From: Favolaschia claudopus
Taxonomy: Eukaryota > Basidiomycota > Agaricomycetes > Agaricales > Mycenaceae
NCBI GenBank assembly: GCA_037176885.1
Contig: JAWWNJ010000018.1
Span: 1,736,001-1,800,000, forward strand
Direction: 5' to 3'
Length of the DNA stretch: 64,000 nucleotides
Position numbers and translations under genes: made by a program. This document shows, one piece after another, positions 1-11,841 of this stretch; position 1 is the stretch's first letter; the number at the start of each line of letters is the position of its first letter. The notes beneath the pieces were generated by a model, which saw only the letters and a list, made by a program, of their open reading frames with translations, had not been told where the DNA came from and searched no databases.

Positions 1-43
1 TACGTTATCGACTGGTATATTCTGGACTCTACATTTCTTTCAG

Positions 44-979
44 TGAGGCCTTACAACCGCTTCTCAGGTCAACTGCACCCTATCACCCATGGCTGCTCAA
101 TCATCCTCACTGATACATGTTCGGGAATCTCCAGTCCCCCACTGATTGTTACAAAGGTCTCCAAAGGCACAGCTTGTCAAAATGACGGAAGCCCAGTCAA
201 TCAAATGGAGAAGATTGCTTTGCGGCGCGTAAATCCAGACGGTACCAGGTGCTATCTGTCGACTCCGCGTCTTGCTTCCGCTGGAAGGGAGGACAACCTG
301 CAGCTGAGTGCTACTGGTTCGTCAGAACAGGGCGAAAGCTACGCTCTATTATTCCAGCCCCCTCATACACGGCATAGAGTCGAGAACGGTGTTCAAATAG
401 AAGTAGACGATCTTGACGATCACCTTTGCTGGACCATTGTGGGGATATGTGCGTCTTTTCTCGGTTGTATTTGATATTTCTGATCGTCCCAACTATTAGC
501 CAAACTACAATACACTTTCTTTGATGCACGAGCTCTGAATGATAGTAGTCCTCATATGCCAATCACGCCTTTCCCCACGCTTTCCAGGTCTCCCGCCTAC
601 TGTGAAATCCGCAATACACTTGAATTGACAGGCAATCTTTCATACGCTGATCCAACCACTGGTGAACGGCTACTACTGGACATCTATATCGGGAGTCTAG
701 GACCTCTTCCTACCTGCACCCATCAAGGTCGGGGAGCAACGGGCACCACAGGCATGTTTGTTTCTTCTTACGCCAACTTTTCTTACGAAAGGGCCACACC
801 CAGTTGCCGTTGTACAAATGCCCTCCATTGAAGAAGTCGTCCGAGCCCTGGAGAAAGACACAGCTATGGCCGCTGAGGGCAGCAGTCTCCCCCTGCTGTT
901 CATTCGTCCCACAGACAGCGTTGGCTACCGCATGGGACCAACAATCGGACTCCTTCATCAAGCATTGAGAGTGTTGTGA
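44..979 (+). CDS. CSL-type transcription factor (Su(H)/LAG-1/CBF11-like), C-terminal part
   Basis: Three exons of a sequence-specific DNA-binding nuclear factor; the 5' part lies before the window. Exon 44-448 follows an intron ending in CAG at 43 and encodes the beta-trefoil region (INRFSG-like opening, SGQLHPITHGCS, SSPPLIVTKV, QMEKIALRRV, ending CWTIVGI). An intron at about 449-499 leads to an exon with SKLQYTFFDA and ITPFPTL, and NTLELTGNLSYADP, the start of the Rel/IPT-like C-terminal domain. A second intron at about 728-791 (GTCGGG donor, less usual) restores frame into GPHPVAVVQMPS and LPLLFIRPTDSVGYR. In fungi, CSL proteins (fission yeast Cbf11 and Cbf12) bind GTGGGAA-type sites and control adhesion, lipid and cell-cycle genes. 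The last about 12 residues do not fit the family, so the true end may use another frame. The assignment comes from recognised motifs and is strong; the exon edges are inferred. Confidence 0.82.
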
Positions 980-1573
980 CGGCGCTCGATTGCGCGTTAT
1001 CAGCCGTTCTCGTCGTCAATTGATTCCATGGCATGATTTATGTAGCAAGAAACAGGCTCGGAGTCTATCGGCGGAGGCAGACACCTCGTACCATGTAGCA
1101 TGATAGGTGTGGGAATGTAAATGTGGGTGGGAGAGCACAATCACAAGACTGGCGGGACAGAATGAGAACAAACGGCATCTGAAGATCGGGCAGCAGTTGT
1201 CCTGGCACATAAGCATTGAGTATAGGCCACCCAATATAACCAGAAAATACAATTAACTGCGGAAAGGAGCAATAACTACTTATACTCAACTTACACGGCG
1301 AGTCTGTGAGTGCATGCTGGAAGCCCAAGATTCAGGTTCAACCAGAACCAACAATGCAAATCGAGTCGGACGGCGAGAAAATACAGTTACGAACAAAAAG
1401 TATACATTCTTCTGTGCCGCTGTTCTTTCAATCTTTCCTCTCACCAGTGCATTAATTCAAGATGATGTGGGGAAGACAGCGTTACAACGAGATAGATCCT
1501 GGATATAGAATGTAGCAGAGCTACTGTGATTGATGCAAGTAAGAATGCGGGGCCGCCAGAATTCAGTTTAGAA
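980..1573. other. Non-coding stretch downstream of the CSL gene
   Basis: No convincing coding region or element end was recognised here. It probably holds the 3' UTR of the upstream gene and spacer up to the first MITE. Confidence 0.4.
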
Positions 1574-1575
1574 TA

Positions 1576-1943
1576 CTGTACCTCCCTGTATGGAAGCAAC
1601 CGTCGAGGGACCGTGACAAAACGGTTGCCTTGTTTTCAGGCAACCGACCCGCCGTGAGCCGTGACCGTTGCCAAAGGAGGCAACCATCTGGCTCAAAAAA
1701 TTCGTGAAGAAGTCATCAAATCGTTGAATTCACTACAATTTCGAGGGATTTCGGCTAATAAGCAGCTCTAAAGGTTAGCACAGACTCAATTGTGTATGTT
1801 TCCAGGCGGAAAACTTTTTTTCGTGCTGCGTCACGATTTTTTCAAGGCAACGGCCTCAATCGTGACCGTGACCACCTCAAAAAGAGGCAACACAACCAAC
1901 CCCACCGTTACCGTGACGGTTGCTCCCATACAGGGAGGTACAG
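1576..1943. mobile_element. MITE, TA duplication (CTGTACCTCCCTGTATGG family)
   Basis: Terminal inverted repeats of about 28 bp begin CTGTACCTCCCTGTATGG on the left and mirror this on the right, with one mismatch near position 18 (AAG versus GAG). TA flanks both ends (1574-1575 and 1944-1945), as expected for Tc1/mariner-type insertion. Subterminal copies of ACCGTGAC/GTGACGGT occur near both ends. There is no coding capacity. Confidence 0.8.
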
Positions 1944-2347
1944 TATCTAGGAATCCATTTTTCAACTGTGGTATTGGTTCAGTGTGGTGATGAATCCAAG
2001 AGATTGAGATAGTTCTCCGTGTCTTATTGTTGCCAGCTCCCCCTTTAAAGTATGGGAGTTAAAACACAATTTGAACTCCACGAAATTTTGGTCCCAATTC
2101 AATGGATTTCGGCGGTTTCTGGGTTCGCTCTGCATCAGCCCCGTCCCAATTCTGCGCCTGACTCGTTGATGCGGAGTGAAAGAGAGTTGCGGAAGGGAAA
2201 GGCGACCATTGCGATAAGTATACCTAAACTTTTTTTTTTAAATACCCCGGGTCCAGCGGCAAGCACGGCCGGTTGCTCATGGTATGATACTGCATCATAC
2301 CTATCATACATTGGGGGTCGGAACCTCAATTGATTTTGAATTGAATA

Positions 2348-2950
2348 GTCTCGGAAACCCAGACGTTTAGCCGCAATCCAAGAGGGCTCGGAGCTCTTTC
2401 CTAATCTGTAATTACAAGAAGGCGATGGGAAAGTGGGTGGCTAAACGTCTGGACCACTTTCCTTGGAGCACCTACCATAACCCCGCTTCGGGATTTAAGT
2501 ACCGGTGTCGATTCCTTTTGCTCGTGTCCACCACCATTCACCGGACAACAAGTGGACAATGCCTGTAGAGGGTGGTGACTGTCACCTTGGCCTCTGTGAG
2601 CGCTTTCGACGGCTGCTGCACGATGCTCGGCGGCCCGCGCCAACCAAATACATCAGCTCAAGTAGGAGATGCGTCGCGCGGGATTTTCAATGAATTGTGG
2701 GCATAAAGATGTATTAGGGTATTGACTAAGACTTGAATTACATGTTGAAGGGATTTGCACCTTGCAGAGGCAAAAGAACGCGAGCAGAGGGGTTATGGTC
2801 AAGGAAAGTGGCCCAGACGTTACTAAGTCCCCGTTCCCATCATCACCAAAATCAATCAAACGTCACAAGCTGTCATTATAATTACCGATTAAGAAACAAG
2901 CTCTGCACTACGCCTACTAGGACTACGCAGTAACGTCTGGGTTTCCAGAC
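2348..2950. mobile_element. MITE, TA duplication (GTCTxGGAAACCCAGACGTT family)
   Basis: The left end GTCTCGGAAACCCAGACGTT mirrors the right end AACGTCTGGGTTTCCAGAC, and both are flanked by TA (2346-2347, 2951-2952). The subterminal ACGTCTGG box recurs internally (about 2445 and 2815), the pattern expected of transposase-binding repeats. No protein is encoded. Confidence 0.72.
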
Positions 2951-2952
2951 TA

Positions 2953-3513
2953 GAATCGAAGAGCAAACGCTCAGTGAGCATTGTGCGATGCCGAAGCCAA
3001 CCAGAAGCACTGCCGAAACACCCAAAGAAGCGGGCATTGAAATCTTGGTGTGCGTTTCTGGTGCGGTGACAGATGCGAACGTTGAATTCTAGCGGCCGCC
3101 GCCAGAAATCGGGGGAAGGGTGGGAGAGGCGACGAATGGGTGGGGCGGTGGGGGTAAACTTTGGAAACAGAGTAGTGACGAATTTGAATATGTTCGCAGG
3201 TCGGGGGCAGAAGCCGGGCAGAAATCGCAGGAAAACCATACTGGAGAAGAGACGGAGTCAGCGCACGTCAGTTCAGACAGTGAGGCTACACACTTGTAAC
3301 GTATCGCAGGGCGCCCTCCCCGATCGCGCCCTATAACACACTATCGGGTGGTCGGGGGCCGGGGCAGTCGGGCACGATAATTCTCGATGGGTACCCGAGC
3401 CCCTTCGATGAGGCAACGGTCGGGCCGACTGCCCCGACGGCTCCCGATAACACACGATCGGGCACGACCGGGCTCGATAACAAGAAAAAGAAATTTCGAC
3501 ATGTGGTTGCAAG
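2953..3513. other. Non-coding; GC-rich hairpin-forming segment
   Basis: From about 3300 to 3480 the sequence is rich in GATCGGG/CCCGATC-like words and holds an inverted repeat GGGGCAGTCGG (about 3361) against CCGACTGCCCC (about 3425). No protein or clear element boundary was recognised. Confidence 0.4.
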
Positions 3514-3515
3514 TA

Positions 3516-3700
3516 GGGGCGCTCAATTCTCAGCTCGTCAGCTCGTCTCATCCAGAAAACAATTAATTCCCTGATGAGCTGATGAGACGGTGATCCCACT
3601 CCGCCTCTCGCTCCACTCCTCGTCATATTTTGATCAATCCATCAGCAAATTAATTATTTTCTGTACGAGACGAGCTGACGAGCTAAGAATTGAGCGCCCC
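3516..3700. mobile_element. Short MITE, TA duplication (GGGGCGCTCAATTCT family), copy 1
   Basis: The inverted repeats are about 38 bp: GGGGCGCTCAATTCTCAGC on the left against GCTAAGAATTGAGCGCCCC on the right, continuing into the CAGCTCGTCAGCTCGTCTC region. TA lies at 3514-3515 and 3701-3702. A second, right-truncated copy starts at 21877. Confidence 0.85.
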
Positions 3701-3702
3701 TA

Positions 3703-5240
3703 GTACGTAGTTGAAGAGTTTGCGAAGCTGGAACGGCTCTGGTGCTTGGCGAATATTTGAATAGAGAACCGATGGGGGGGGGGGTCCGAAATTTTTCTTG
3801 TGTCTAGTACTCAAAACCTTTGCGGAGGGCAGGGCAGGGAATGCTTTGCGAATGATAGTCGGCCTGTTTCTGAGAAGGACTTGAGTGTAAATGGACAGTC
3901 AAACGGCTGGAGTGACGACAGCACAAGCAAGAAAATTGGGCCCGTGTTCTTGAGATTCAATCAACATGCGTTGGAACAAAACGTACAGAGGGATTTTGCA
4001 AACTCCAAAAAATCATCTAAGTAAATCTAACTGATTTTGCCACAAATTCGGTCATTTTTCCGTCAAAATTGCATCCCATGAAAATTCCTCTGTACAATCT
4101 GTGCCGAGTCATCCCGTCTCCCCGCCGAATATATCAGGTTTGATCCGGGAGCAGTTGCCGAAACCTGGGGCGCGATCCAGGAACAATGATCATTGGCGGA
4201 GCCAAGCTGCCGGGCTCGTTACGTAACGTAGTCACACGGTTCGCCCGGACCTTCGCAAACTCGTTTTCGACAGAAACCTCGGGGAGAATCCCATCTTATG
4301 TCCAGGAAAGTGCTACACTGTATGCATTGAATCAATATCGGCACCTAATTTGCGTCAAAAACCAGGTTTGACCCAATTTTTGGAGCTGTATTTGGACGAG
4401 TTGTATTTGGACCAGCTTATGGGCCTGGTTGGTTTGGATTGGCGGGTTTTAGGTCTTGCAAAGGGTACGGAGGTAATTTCGTACTTGTTTTGACCAGGAT
4501 GGTCAAATAGATATATAAAATTAGCTTTGTGAATGCTGCGAATTTATGTAACCAACCACGCTGAACTCCTTCTGAAAACCAGGTTGAACCCCGCCTTTGG
4601 TGGTGGTTTTCCTTGCGGTTTTGGCTCCAATCGTCTGGGATGAGTCCTACCAGATACTTCTATGTGATATGAATGCTGAAAACTCTTAGAATTAGATAAA
4701 AGCTGGCCATGTATTTGCCATCAATTCTACTCTCAGTCATCAAAGCCGCGAAGTCTCATTTTGTCTTTTACAACAACGGGTTGTACGAATATTCCCAAAT
4801 GTTGTGTACCTGTTTTCTACCATTCATTGCACTCAATTCCACATTTACCGATTTTTTCGTGAATATCTCATGCAGAAATGGCCGGTTGAACCAGAGCCAA
4901 TTTGGCGCAAATTGTCCGCCTCGTAACTCAACAACCGCATCCCATAAAAAGGTAAAATTTTGGGTAAAGACTCCCAGGAGGATGAAGTAAAGTTTGGCCG
5001 ATTCAAGCTTGTGGCAAACTTGGAGTTTACTTCAGACTGAATGAAAAGGTGGAAAAACCGTCCGATTTTGGATCTATGGTAACACCGACTGGACAGCTTC
5101 GGTTAGGCCCACCGCCGTAATCGACGAGCTGATTGGGATGATGGGCTGCCCGTTCGGAATACCAGGACCCCAGAAAGCTTCATCTCAAGCCGCCAGGATA
5201 AATCCAGGCCACGAGTCGCAAATCCCATGCAAGAAAGAGC
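3703..5240. other. About 1.5 kb without a recognised gene
   Basis: Holds a G9 run near 3774 and scattered AAACCAGGTT-type words (about 4360 and 4580) that may be relics of old inverted-repeat elements. The open frames present are short and show no motif I recognise. Confidence 0.4.
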
Positions 5241-5242
5241 TA

Positions 5243-5369
5243 CAGTGGCGGCGCCATCTGATGCCACCCCCCGAAAAATGATGGGGCCCCAATCAACTCC
5301 GCTTGCATCAAAAGTTCCAGAAATGGGCTGTTCTATTTTTAGGGGTGGCATCAGATGGCGCCGCCACTG
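5243..5369. mobile_element. 127-bp MITE, TA duplication (CAGTGGCGGC family)
   Basis: CAGTGGCGGCGCCATCTGAT at the left is mirrored at the right end (ATCAGATGGCGCCGCCACTG). TA flanks at 5241-5242 and 5370-5371. It shares its outer ten bases with the elements at 8031 and, more loosely, 7249 and 56050, so these form one mariner-type family group. Confidence 0.88.
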
Positions 5370-5439
5370 TATAATGTTCATTCGTTGGACAAATCGTGTT
5401 CCAAACACGCAGTTCTACGGCCTCAAGAAACGTTAAGTA

Positions 5440-5965
5440 CTCGCAGTTACCAAAAGTAACCGAATTCGGCGTTTTTTCCCACAAATTACAATGGTCAAGG
5501 AACTTTGAGCGATGAAGGGTTCATTCACAGTGTGTTTGCTACAACTTTCATGATATAAACTTGGGGTAAGCTATCACACAGTGGGTGAGTGAATTAATCT
5601 TCAAAATACCATCAATTTAACAGTGTTTGCCCTTTTTGGAACACAGTCACCAGGATCTCAGGTGGGTGAGTACCTCAAAGTTAGGTCTACTATCTCATGG
5701 CTTTGTATCTGAGAGCTCAGAGCTTGCTGGGCTATCCTCATTCTTCAATGAGGGTACTAAAACAGAGCAAGAAATTGTTGATTTGGCATATAAATAAACA
5801 AACATAGAAAATCAGCACAGGGAAAGCCCAATAACTTCGGCGCGCGTTATTTCCAATAGCATATGACCATCCTCCCCCTCTCCCACCAGCTGAACCAACT
5901 GCTAACTGTATTAGCTGGTCGCAAGCAAGGCATTTCTAAATTCGGTTACTTTTGGTAATGCCGAG
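5440..5965. mobile_element. MITE, TA duplication (CTCGxx-ACCAAAAGTAACCG family)
   Basis: The left end CTCGCAGTTACCAAAAGTAA and the right end (reverse complement CTCGGCATTACCAAAAGTAA) form imperfect inverted repeats of about 28 bp. TA flanks at 5438-5439 and 5966-5967. It is related to the larger element at 11842-13138. The roughly 470-bp interior has no open frame of note. Confidence 0.78.
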
Positions 5966-6244
5966 TATCTCATCATCCCCCCGGCCACTTGAAGTTCAGG
6001 GCCGAAGTACTCATATAGCGAACTCCACATTTTATTTGCTGTATTCCAAGGCGCAGAAAATAATAAAATTAAAAGACTGTGTGTATCCCCGCTGCGTCAT
6101 AATTCCAAAATATGGTATCTGTACTGGATCTACAGTTCAGCTTGTATCCAACACTGACTTATCAAGCTCAATTGCTAAGGGTGGTGGACTTGCTGCGATT
6201 GACCCCGATCCACGTCACTCAAAAGAGTCCGTAAAAAGTAACTT

Positions 6245-7167
6245 GTGAGAATTAATTTGTGCGGAACTTGCCAAATCTTCTCCGCACTACGACCTGGCAT
6301 CGCAGGGGGAGCATCTCGAGCAGTCCCCCCATCTCATGCTTGCTCGCCGCGGTTTTCTACGCCGCCAACTCTGATGCGGGCAGGGGGAGCTTTCATCCCT
6401 CAGCTTCTCCTTCCAACTGCGTACTATGCACAAGCAGCACAGGGGGAGAATCTAGCGCAATCCCCTCACACGATGACTCGCTCACGGCGACTTTCAATAC
6501 CGCCAACTTCGACGCAAACGGCCAAGACAGGGGGAGCTTCTCTTCCACTTCCTCATCCATGTCACATCTCAGCCGCCGTATACCAACACTCGCGTCACAT
6601 GCGCACAAGCGCATTTCACTCTCGTTCATCCCGTCGCGCCTCATCTGCCGCCGACATTACACATTCTTTCACATTTTCCCCATCCATCCATCGCGCATGC
6701 GGATCAGTCGAAAAACGAATTTTTCGAAGGGGGAGATAAAGGGTATGGAGGCCCACCACGCTCACCATGGGGGGCCGAGTCGATTAGACCGCCTAGGTGC
6801 ACGATGTGACGGGCGGAGGCCTTGATCGGCGACATCCAGAGCGGTAGTGGAGACCATGGAGCCGACAATCCGACAACCACAAGATGGACCAAGACAGCTG
6901 CAACGGCGGACACGGAGCGACTGGGACAGAGACCCGAAGGGGTTCAAGCGCCACAACAGTCCCGACCCGCGACAGTGTGTGCTGGAATGTGCGACACAAT
7001 GTCGACGCTTTACCAGAGAGAATGCTGAATGCTTGGGACGGAATTATATTCGGCACATCTTACGCTCAAGGGGGAGCAACAGTATGTTGTTCCATATATT
7101 TTCAAATATTCTCCATCACGCCCTCTACTCATTCATCCCTTACTCGAGTCCACTCGCTGAGGGGGAG
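6245..7167 (+). mobile_element. Degenerate internal 3' region of a copia-type LTR element with repeated purine blocks
   Basis: Seven blocks of AGGGGGAG or close variants occur on the plus strand (about 6306, 6381, 6441, 6526, 6729, 7069, 7159). The last abuts the start of an LTR-like sequence, TGTTAGCGG, so it is in the position of a polypurine tract. Open frames here are low-complexity and show no gag or pol motif. I read it as the 3' untranslated interior of a 5'-truncated LTR element; no matching 5' LTR was found upstream. Confidence 0.5.
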
Positions 7168-8022
7168 TGTTAGCGGTAATATTTACCTCTATTTAGTTTC
7201 CAGCATACTGTACTCTCGTAACCATTACGTAGTCTCTATGCGTTTGCACAGTGGTGGCAAATAGAAATTGCCGTGGCTTTTTGGTAAAAATCTCGATGTA
7301 TACATCACCGAATGACCTCAAATAAGATGTAGAGATGGGTATGTGATACTTCTGTACCTCTTAGAACACTCAGCAATATATCATGCACTGACAATGCATC
7401 AATAATGGATGGTTTCCGTTTTTTGCCATATCCGGAAAAACACAATGTACCCTCAGCAAAAAAGTGTCATAATAGGATAAAAGTACTTCAGAAACAATGC
7501 TAGTTCTCACTTTGACTGACTGGAATTGATCGTCATTTGAGCTCACAACAGCCGCTCGAAGTAGGTCATTTTAGCTATTTTCTCTGCATTTTCAGCTATT
7601 TTGTGTGAAAATAGCCAACTCTGAGCGGTTGTTGTGAGCTCAAATGAGGGTCAATTCCATTCAACAAAAGTAGAAACTAGGACTGTTTTTCAAGTACTTT
7701 CATCCTATTGTGACACTTTTTTGCTGAGGATACATTGAGTCTTTCCAGATATGGCAATAATAAGAAACTGTCCTGTTATTGATGCATTGTCAGGGCGTAA
7801 TATATAACTGAGTGCTCTAAGCAGTACAGAGGTATCATATATTTATTTCTACATTTTATTTCAGGTCATTCGGTGAAGTATACAGCAAGATTTTGGCCAA
7901 AAAGCCACGGCAATTTCTATTTGCCACCACTGTACTTCGTTCCTGGACAAACGCAATATTTCTTCGACTCCTCGTCTTTCCATCTCGATACGGGCGACCC
8001 TCGACAGCGAACAACGCTGACA
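7168..8022 (+). repeat. 3' LTR of a truncated LTR element, interrupted by a MITE
   Basis: Begins TGTTAGCG directly after a G-rich tract and ends CGCTGACA, giving short imperfect inverted ends of the TG...CA type. Without the MITE at 7249-7932 the LTR would be about 169 bp. No second LTR and no target duplication were found, so the assignment rests on end structure and position. Confidence 0.55.
7249..7932. mobile_element. 684-bp fold-back MITE (CAGTGGTGGCAAATAG family)
   Basis: Two arms of about 320 bp are inverted copies of each other almost to the centre (about 7570-7611), giving a near full-length hairpin. The ends read CAGTGGTGGCAAATAG and CTATTTGCCACCACTG. The right flank is TA; the left flank is CA, probably a decayed TA. 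It sits inside the LTR at 7168-8022. Confidence 0.85.
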
Positions 8023-8030
8023 CATAGGTA

Positions 8031-8412
8031 CAGTGGCGGCAAAATCTGATGTCACCCCCAAAAAAGGAAATTTTCATCAAACTGCCTCTAATCTGCCCTT
8101 GCCATCGCCGTCTGGGGGCGACAAGGGCACAGATCCATTGACACGGCAAATACACTGCCTGTGGAAGCAAGATTGAGAAAGATAGGTACATTCATTGAGG
8201 AGGACTGGGCCAAAGATGGTTGGAAAGTCTTGCCCAAAAAGTCTTAATTTTCGAGGTATCCTAAGATGGAAAAGGGGTGCATGTGTTTTAAATCTATGTC
8301 TTGAATGCACTGCGAAAGGTCCGACCACAGAAAACAGGGCACAGAAAAGAAAACGAGTTGAGTTGATGAGAATTTCCTTTTTTGGGGGTGACATCAGATT
8401 TTGCCGCCACTG
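8031..8412. mobile_element. MITE, TA duplication (CAGTGGCGGCAAAATCTGAT family)
   Basis: The terminal inverted repeats are about 47 bp, starting CAGTGGCGGCAAAATCTGAT and running through GTCACCCCCAAAAAAGGAAA. TA flanks at 8029-8030 and 8413-8414. It is non-coding and Tc1/mariner-type by end structure and duplication. Confidence 0.9.
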
Positions 8413-8414
8413 TA

Positions 8415-11400
8415 GTTATGGATAACCCTTATTCTCGTTCTTTTAATCACACCAGCCGCTCTCACAGTATCTAATGCATTATGCAACCAAAGTTTGGTGG
8501 AGGTGAAATCATTCAGTTTGATTGACACTTGGTTTGCCAGACATCATATAGGGCCTCAATATCAAGGGGTCACCACCTTTTTTTTTATATCTGGTCCGTA
8601 ACGATTCAGTTTCACCTTCAACCATCGGTTCAAATTGGTTCAATTTTGTTGGTAACATCGAATCCTGAAGATTTTGACAATCTACAGACCTCAAAGGAGA
8701 GGTTCAGCATGCTTTGTAGCATATGAAACTATGTGCAAGTTGCTCGTGTCTATATAGAGTCTGTTCACTCTGCATTTTGTTGTGGGTTAACCGCCCGATC
8801 AGCTGGGCCCACTCAACACGTCAAGACTCACAGCCACATTCCCACTGCGCCAACTCCGGCGGCATAGTGCCGACACGCCAGATTGCTGAGTGTGACGATG
8901 TCACAGGCGTAACACTTAACAAGCTGTGTCTCGCGTTCGCGACCTCTGGCCTATGAATTGCTCGACTACCCTTGGCTAGACTTATTCTATGGTCTGCTAT
9001 CCTTTATCCCGGTTTCTACCCGTCAAACAACCCAGAAATGCGGCCTTTTGCAGCTATTGTGCCTCCCCTCTGATGCCCCGAAACGGGTACTTGCTGCACC
9101 TGCGGATGCTCTGAAACAGTTTTAGCATGCGCTATCAATCCTGTTGAACCTTTTCGAAATATTCACCGCTCAATTAACGTGTTCGCCTGGGCGAAATCAA
9201 TCAATTCCTCTAAAGATCCTTTCCACACTTCAGCCTGAGGAGAGGAAGAAAAGGGAAGGGGACTTCTGACGACAGCTGGGTCTCATACTAATCTCTAAGT
9301 GTTTTCAGCAGCAGTCCCGGGCTCTCGATTTGGCGTGATTTCACTCGCTGGTTGACTTTTGTCTTCTTCACTTGAGCGCGCAATCCATAGGGACCGTCAT
9401 AGAGGTAGCAGGTGTGTATCTTCTGCATTTTCCCCTCCATATACTTGATATCTAGCAGCTGCAGCTGCTTCCCACTTCGCATTGGCGAGAAGAAGCACCA
9501 CACTAATGTTGACAGGCTGTACTAGGTAATTGCACCACGAAACGGTGCATCGCGCAAAATTCAACCGCGTATTATTGTTGGTGTTGATAACACAGATCTC
9601 CTACTCTCATTGATATTCTGATTGTGTCCTTACAATGCTTTAGGCTCACTCTGTAGAGTCATTGATGTCTTGAAATAAATGTATCATTTGCAATACAAAT
9701 CTTACGCGCTTAAGCCTCCGTACAGATGTAAAACGTGTTTGATTTCTTCCGTGACCCTCCGTGTACTTACAGGTAATTTCTCGGGAGTTCTCCCTTTTCT
9801 CTTTCTTTTTTCGCATTTTTCGCCGTTTTTCCCCTTATGGACACCCAGCAGTATGAGCAGAAAACCTCAGTGATTTATATACGGATAAAGAGCAAGGGAT
9901 AAGAAATTTCCTTATATAGAAGGGGGGGAGGGGGGTCCCGAGGGCCTCGAGAAAAAACTTTCATATGAATTTTTGTAACTCGGTTCTGAGGGTTGTATGC
10001 AGCTAGGTACGTTGTTCTACAGCCTTATTTTAGCAATTCAGTACTTCAGATCCAACTGTGGCCACCATGGTCCATTGTCACCGTCAGATGGGTTTGACCG
10101 CCGCTCGGGCCTCTGGGAGCCTCGGCTGTCAGTGTGTATGCTGTTGCTTGGTCCAGAAGACTGGTTGCTGACATTGAGAAATATCAATTTTGCAGAGTGC
10201 AGGTACGTGGAAATGTGCAAAATAACAGGTTCTTCGGTTCAAATGCTGATGTTGAGTCCGAAAATACATAAATTTGATACAGCTAACAAATTGGGCAGTG
10301 GGAAGATCACGTGAATTTACCATATAAGGCATATTACGGCAGCAGGAAGGGAGGGGGGGTCACCCGAAGTCGCTGAAAAAAAAACTTCGACCCCCGGTAC
10401 GGATTTCGCGGATCGGTATCCCCTTGATAAAGAGCGTTCAATGAGATCTATCGATTGGTGCACTTTTCAGAAAAATTGGGTGGGAAAAAAGTTGAACCAG
10501 TAGACTGCTCTCTTAGTAACATCCACGGCTCCCATACCCCCTTTCAAACAACTTATCAGACCTCAGCTCTGCCTCTACGCGAATGATTTGAACCGTGAGA
10601 ACCATTCCGTAACATCGTGATAGCGTTGTTTTGTATATATTCATTATCCCAGTCTTCCGGCGCTCTACACTTCTAACTGCGGCTCGTTGACTTTCCAGCT
10701 CGAATGAGCAGCTTTGGGCAGCGGCTATGCCATTTTTCTGCGGTCAGATCAACCCCACATGGGTGAAGTCAGCGTATCAATTTCCATTTTGACGAATATT
10801 AGCACGACATAATTATGACCTGAGTTGACTGTATCAGCACCTCTGCCGAGGGATCCATCAATGCAATGCCACTTATGCATTTCTTCTACCCTGTGGAGTG
10901 GTATGCTTCCTTGATACTGGCCATTGGTAAGCCTGTAAGTAACTCATAAAGCATGTTCTCAGTTCCAATTCTTGCGGTTCAGAACCTGTGCCGAAATGAC
11001 GGCGTGACATAAGACCAGTTCTGCGGACGGAGAACTCGGGTGCTGAGGCCGCCAAGAAATCGGGCTTCTCATTGAATTCATCCCCGTTCAACGTCTGTGG
11101 ATTTCTCCCAACCAGATACCTTTTTCTTGTCTGCAACTCAAAATATCTATCTATCAACTTGCCTGTTCGTTCGCAGGTCTTCTACTTCTCCTCGCTCAGA
11201 GTCGCTCTACAGACTCTCAACAACTTCTTGTTCACTGTTTGTATTTGTTTTATATCAGATCACTCTTGTCTTCCGCCGCCATCCTCCTCGCTCCCTGCCT
11301 CCGTCGTAGCAGTGGACTCAGGCTACAGCCCACAGCGGCTTCGTTCCCACTCGCACACCTACCGCCTGCCTCGCCTTCCACACCCGGACGCTTAGCAGGT

Positions 11401-11839
11401 CTGTCAGTGCTACAACTTATTTAATCAATTCTTCACGGTAGTTTGATTGACTCGGAATCGTCACAAGCACCTGCTTATTATTCTTCAGCACTTTCACAAT
11501 TCCGAAAAAACCCTTGTCAATCCATAAGTCCATCAAGGCCCGCGGCTCCTTTCCCTCGAAGCGCATTCAAACCAGTCAAACATGACTGCAACCACTCATT
11601 TAAGTAGTGCTGGGAGGAACATGGGTTGAGATCTATTACATATGCAGGCTTCTGTTTCTTATTCGTACTCTATACAAAATATGCCATCCAACCTCTTCTC
11701 CTTCTAAATCGAAGCTTTCAATTTATTTTCCAAGTTCAGTGCACTTGAACTTCCACAATGTACTGTACGCGATGCGTGTGCATTCGGCAGAAGAGCTTGG
11801 CCACCTCCGAGACAGGAAATTATTTTGTTTGTAACACTA
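8415..11839. other. About 3.4 kb without a recognised gene
   Basis: Only short open frames are present, with no motif I can name; one on the minus strand (9288-9503, about 71 residues) is the least repetitive but matches nothing I know. G-rich runs occur near 9920 and 10350. No clear element ends were found, so this may be old, decayed intergenic sequence. Confidence 0.4.
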
Positions 11840-11841
11840 AA

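Noticed and set aside
6245..6825. Two overlapping frames of 164 and 188 residues
   Set aside because: Ser/Arg-rich low-complexity frames in a repeat-filled region; neither shows gag or pol motifs.
11072..11395. 107-residue plus-strand frame with hydrophobic N-terminus
   Set aside because: Could pass for a signal peptide, but the rest is low-complexity Ser/Pro with overlapping frames; no family, start context or splice pattern supports it.
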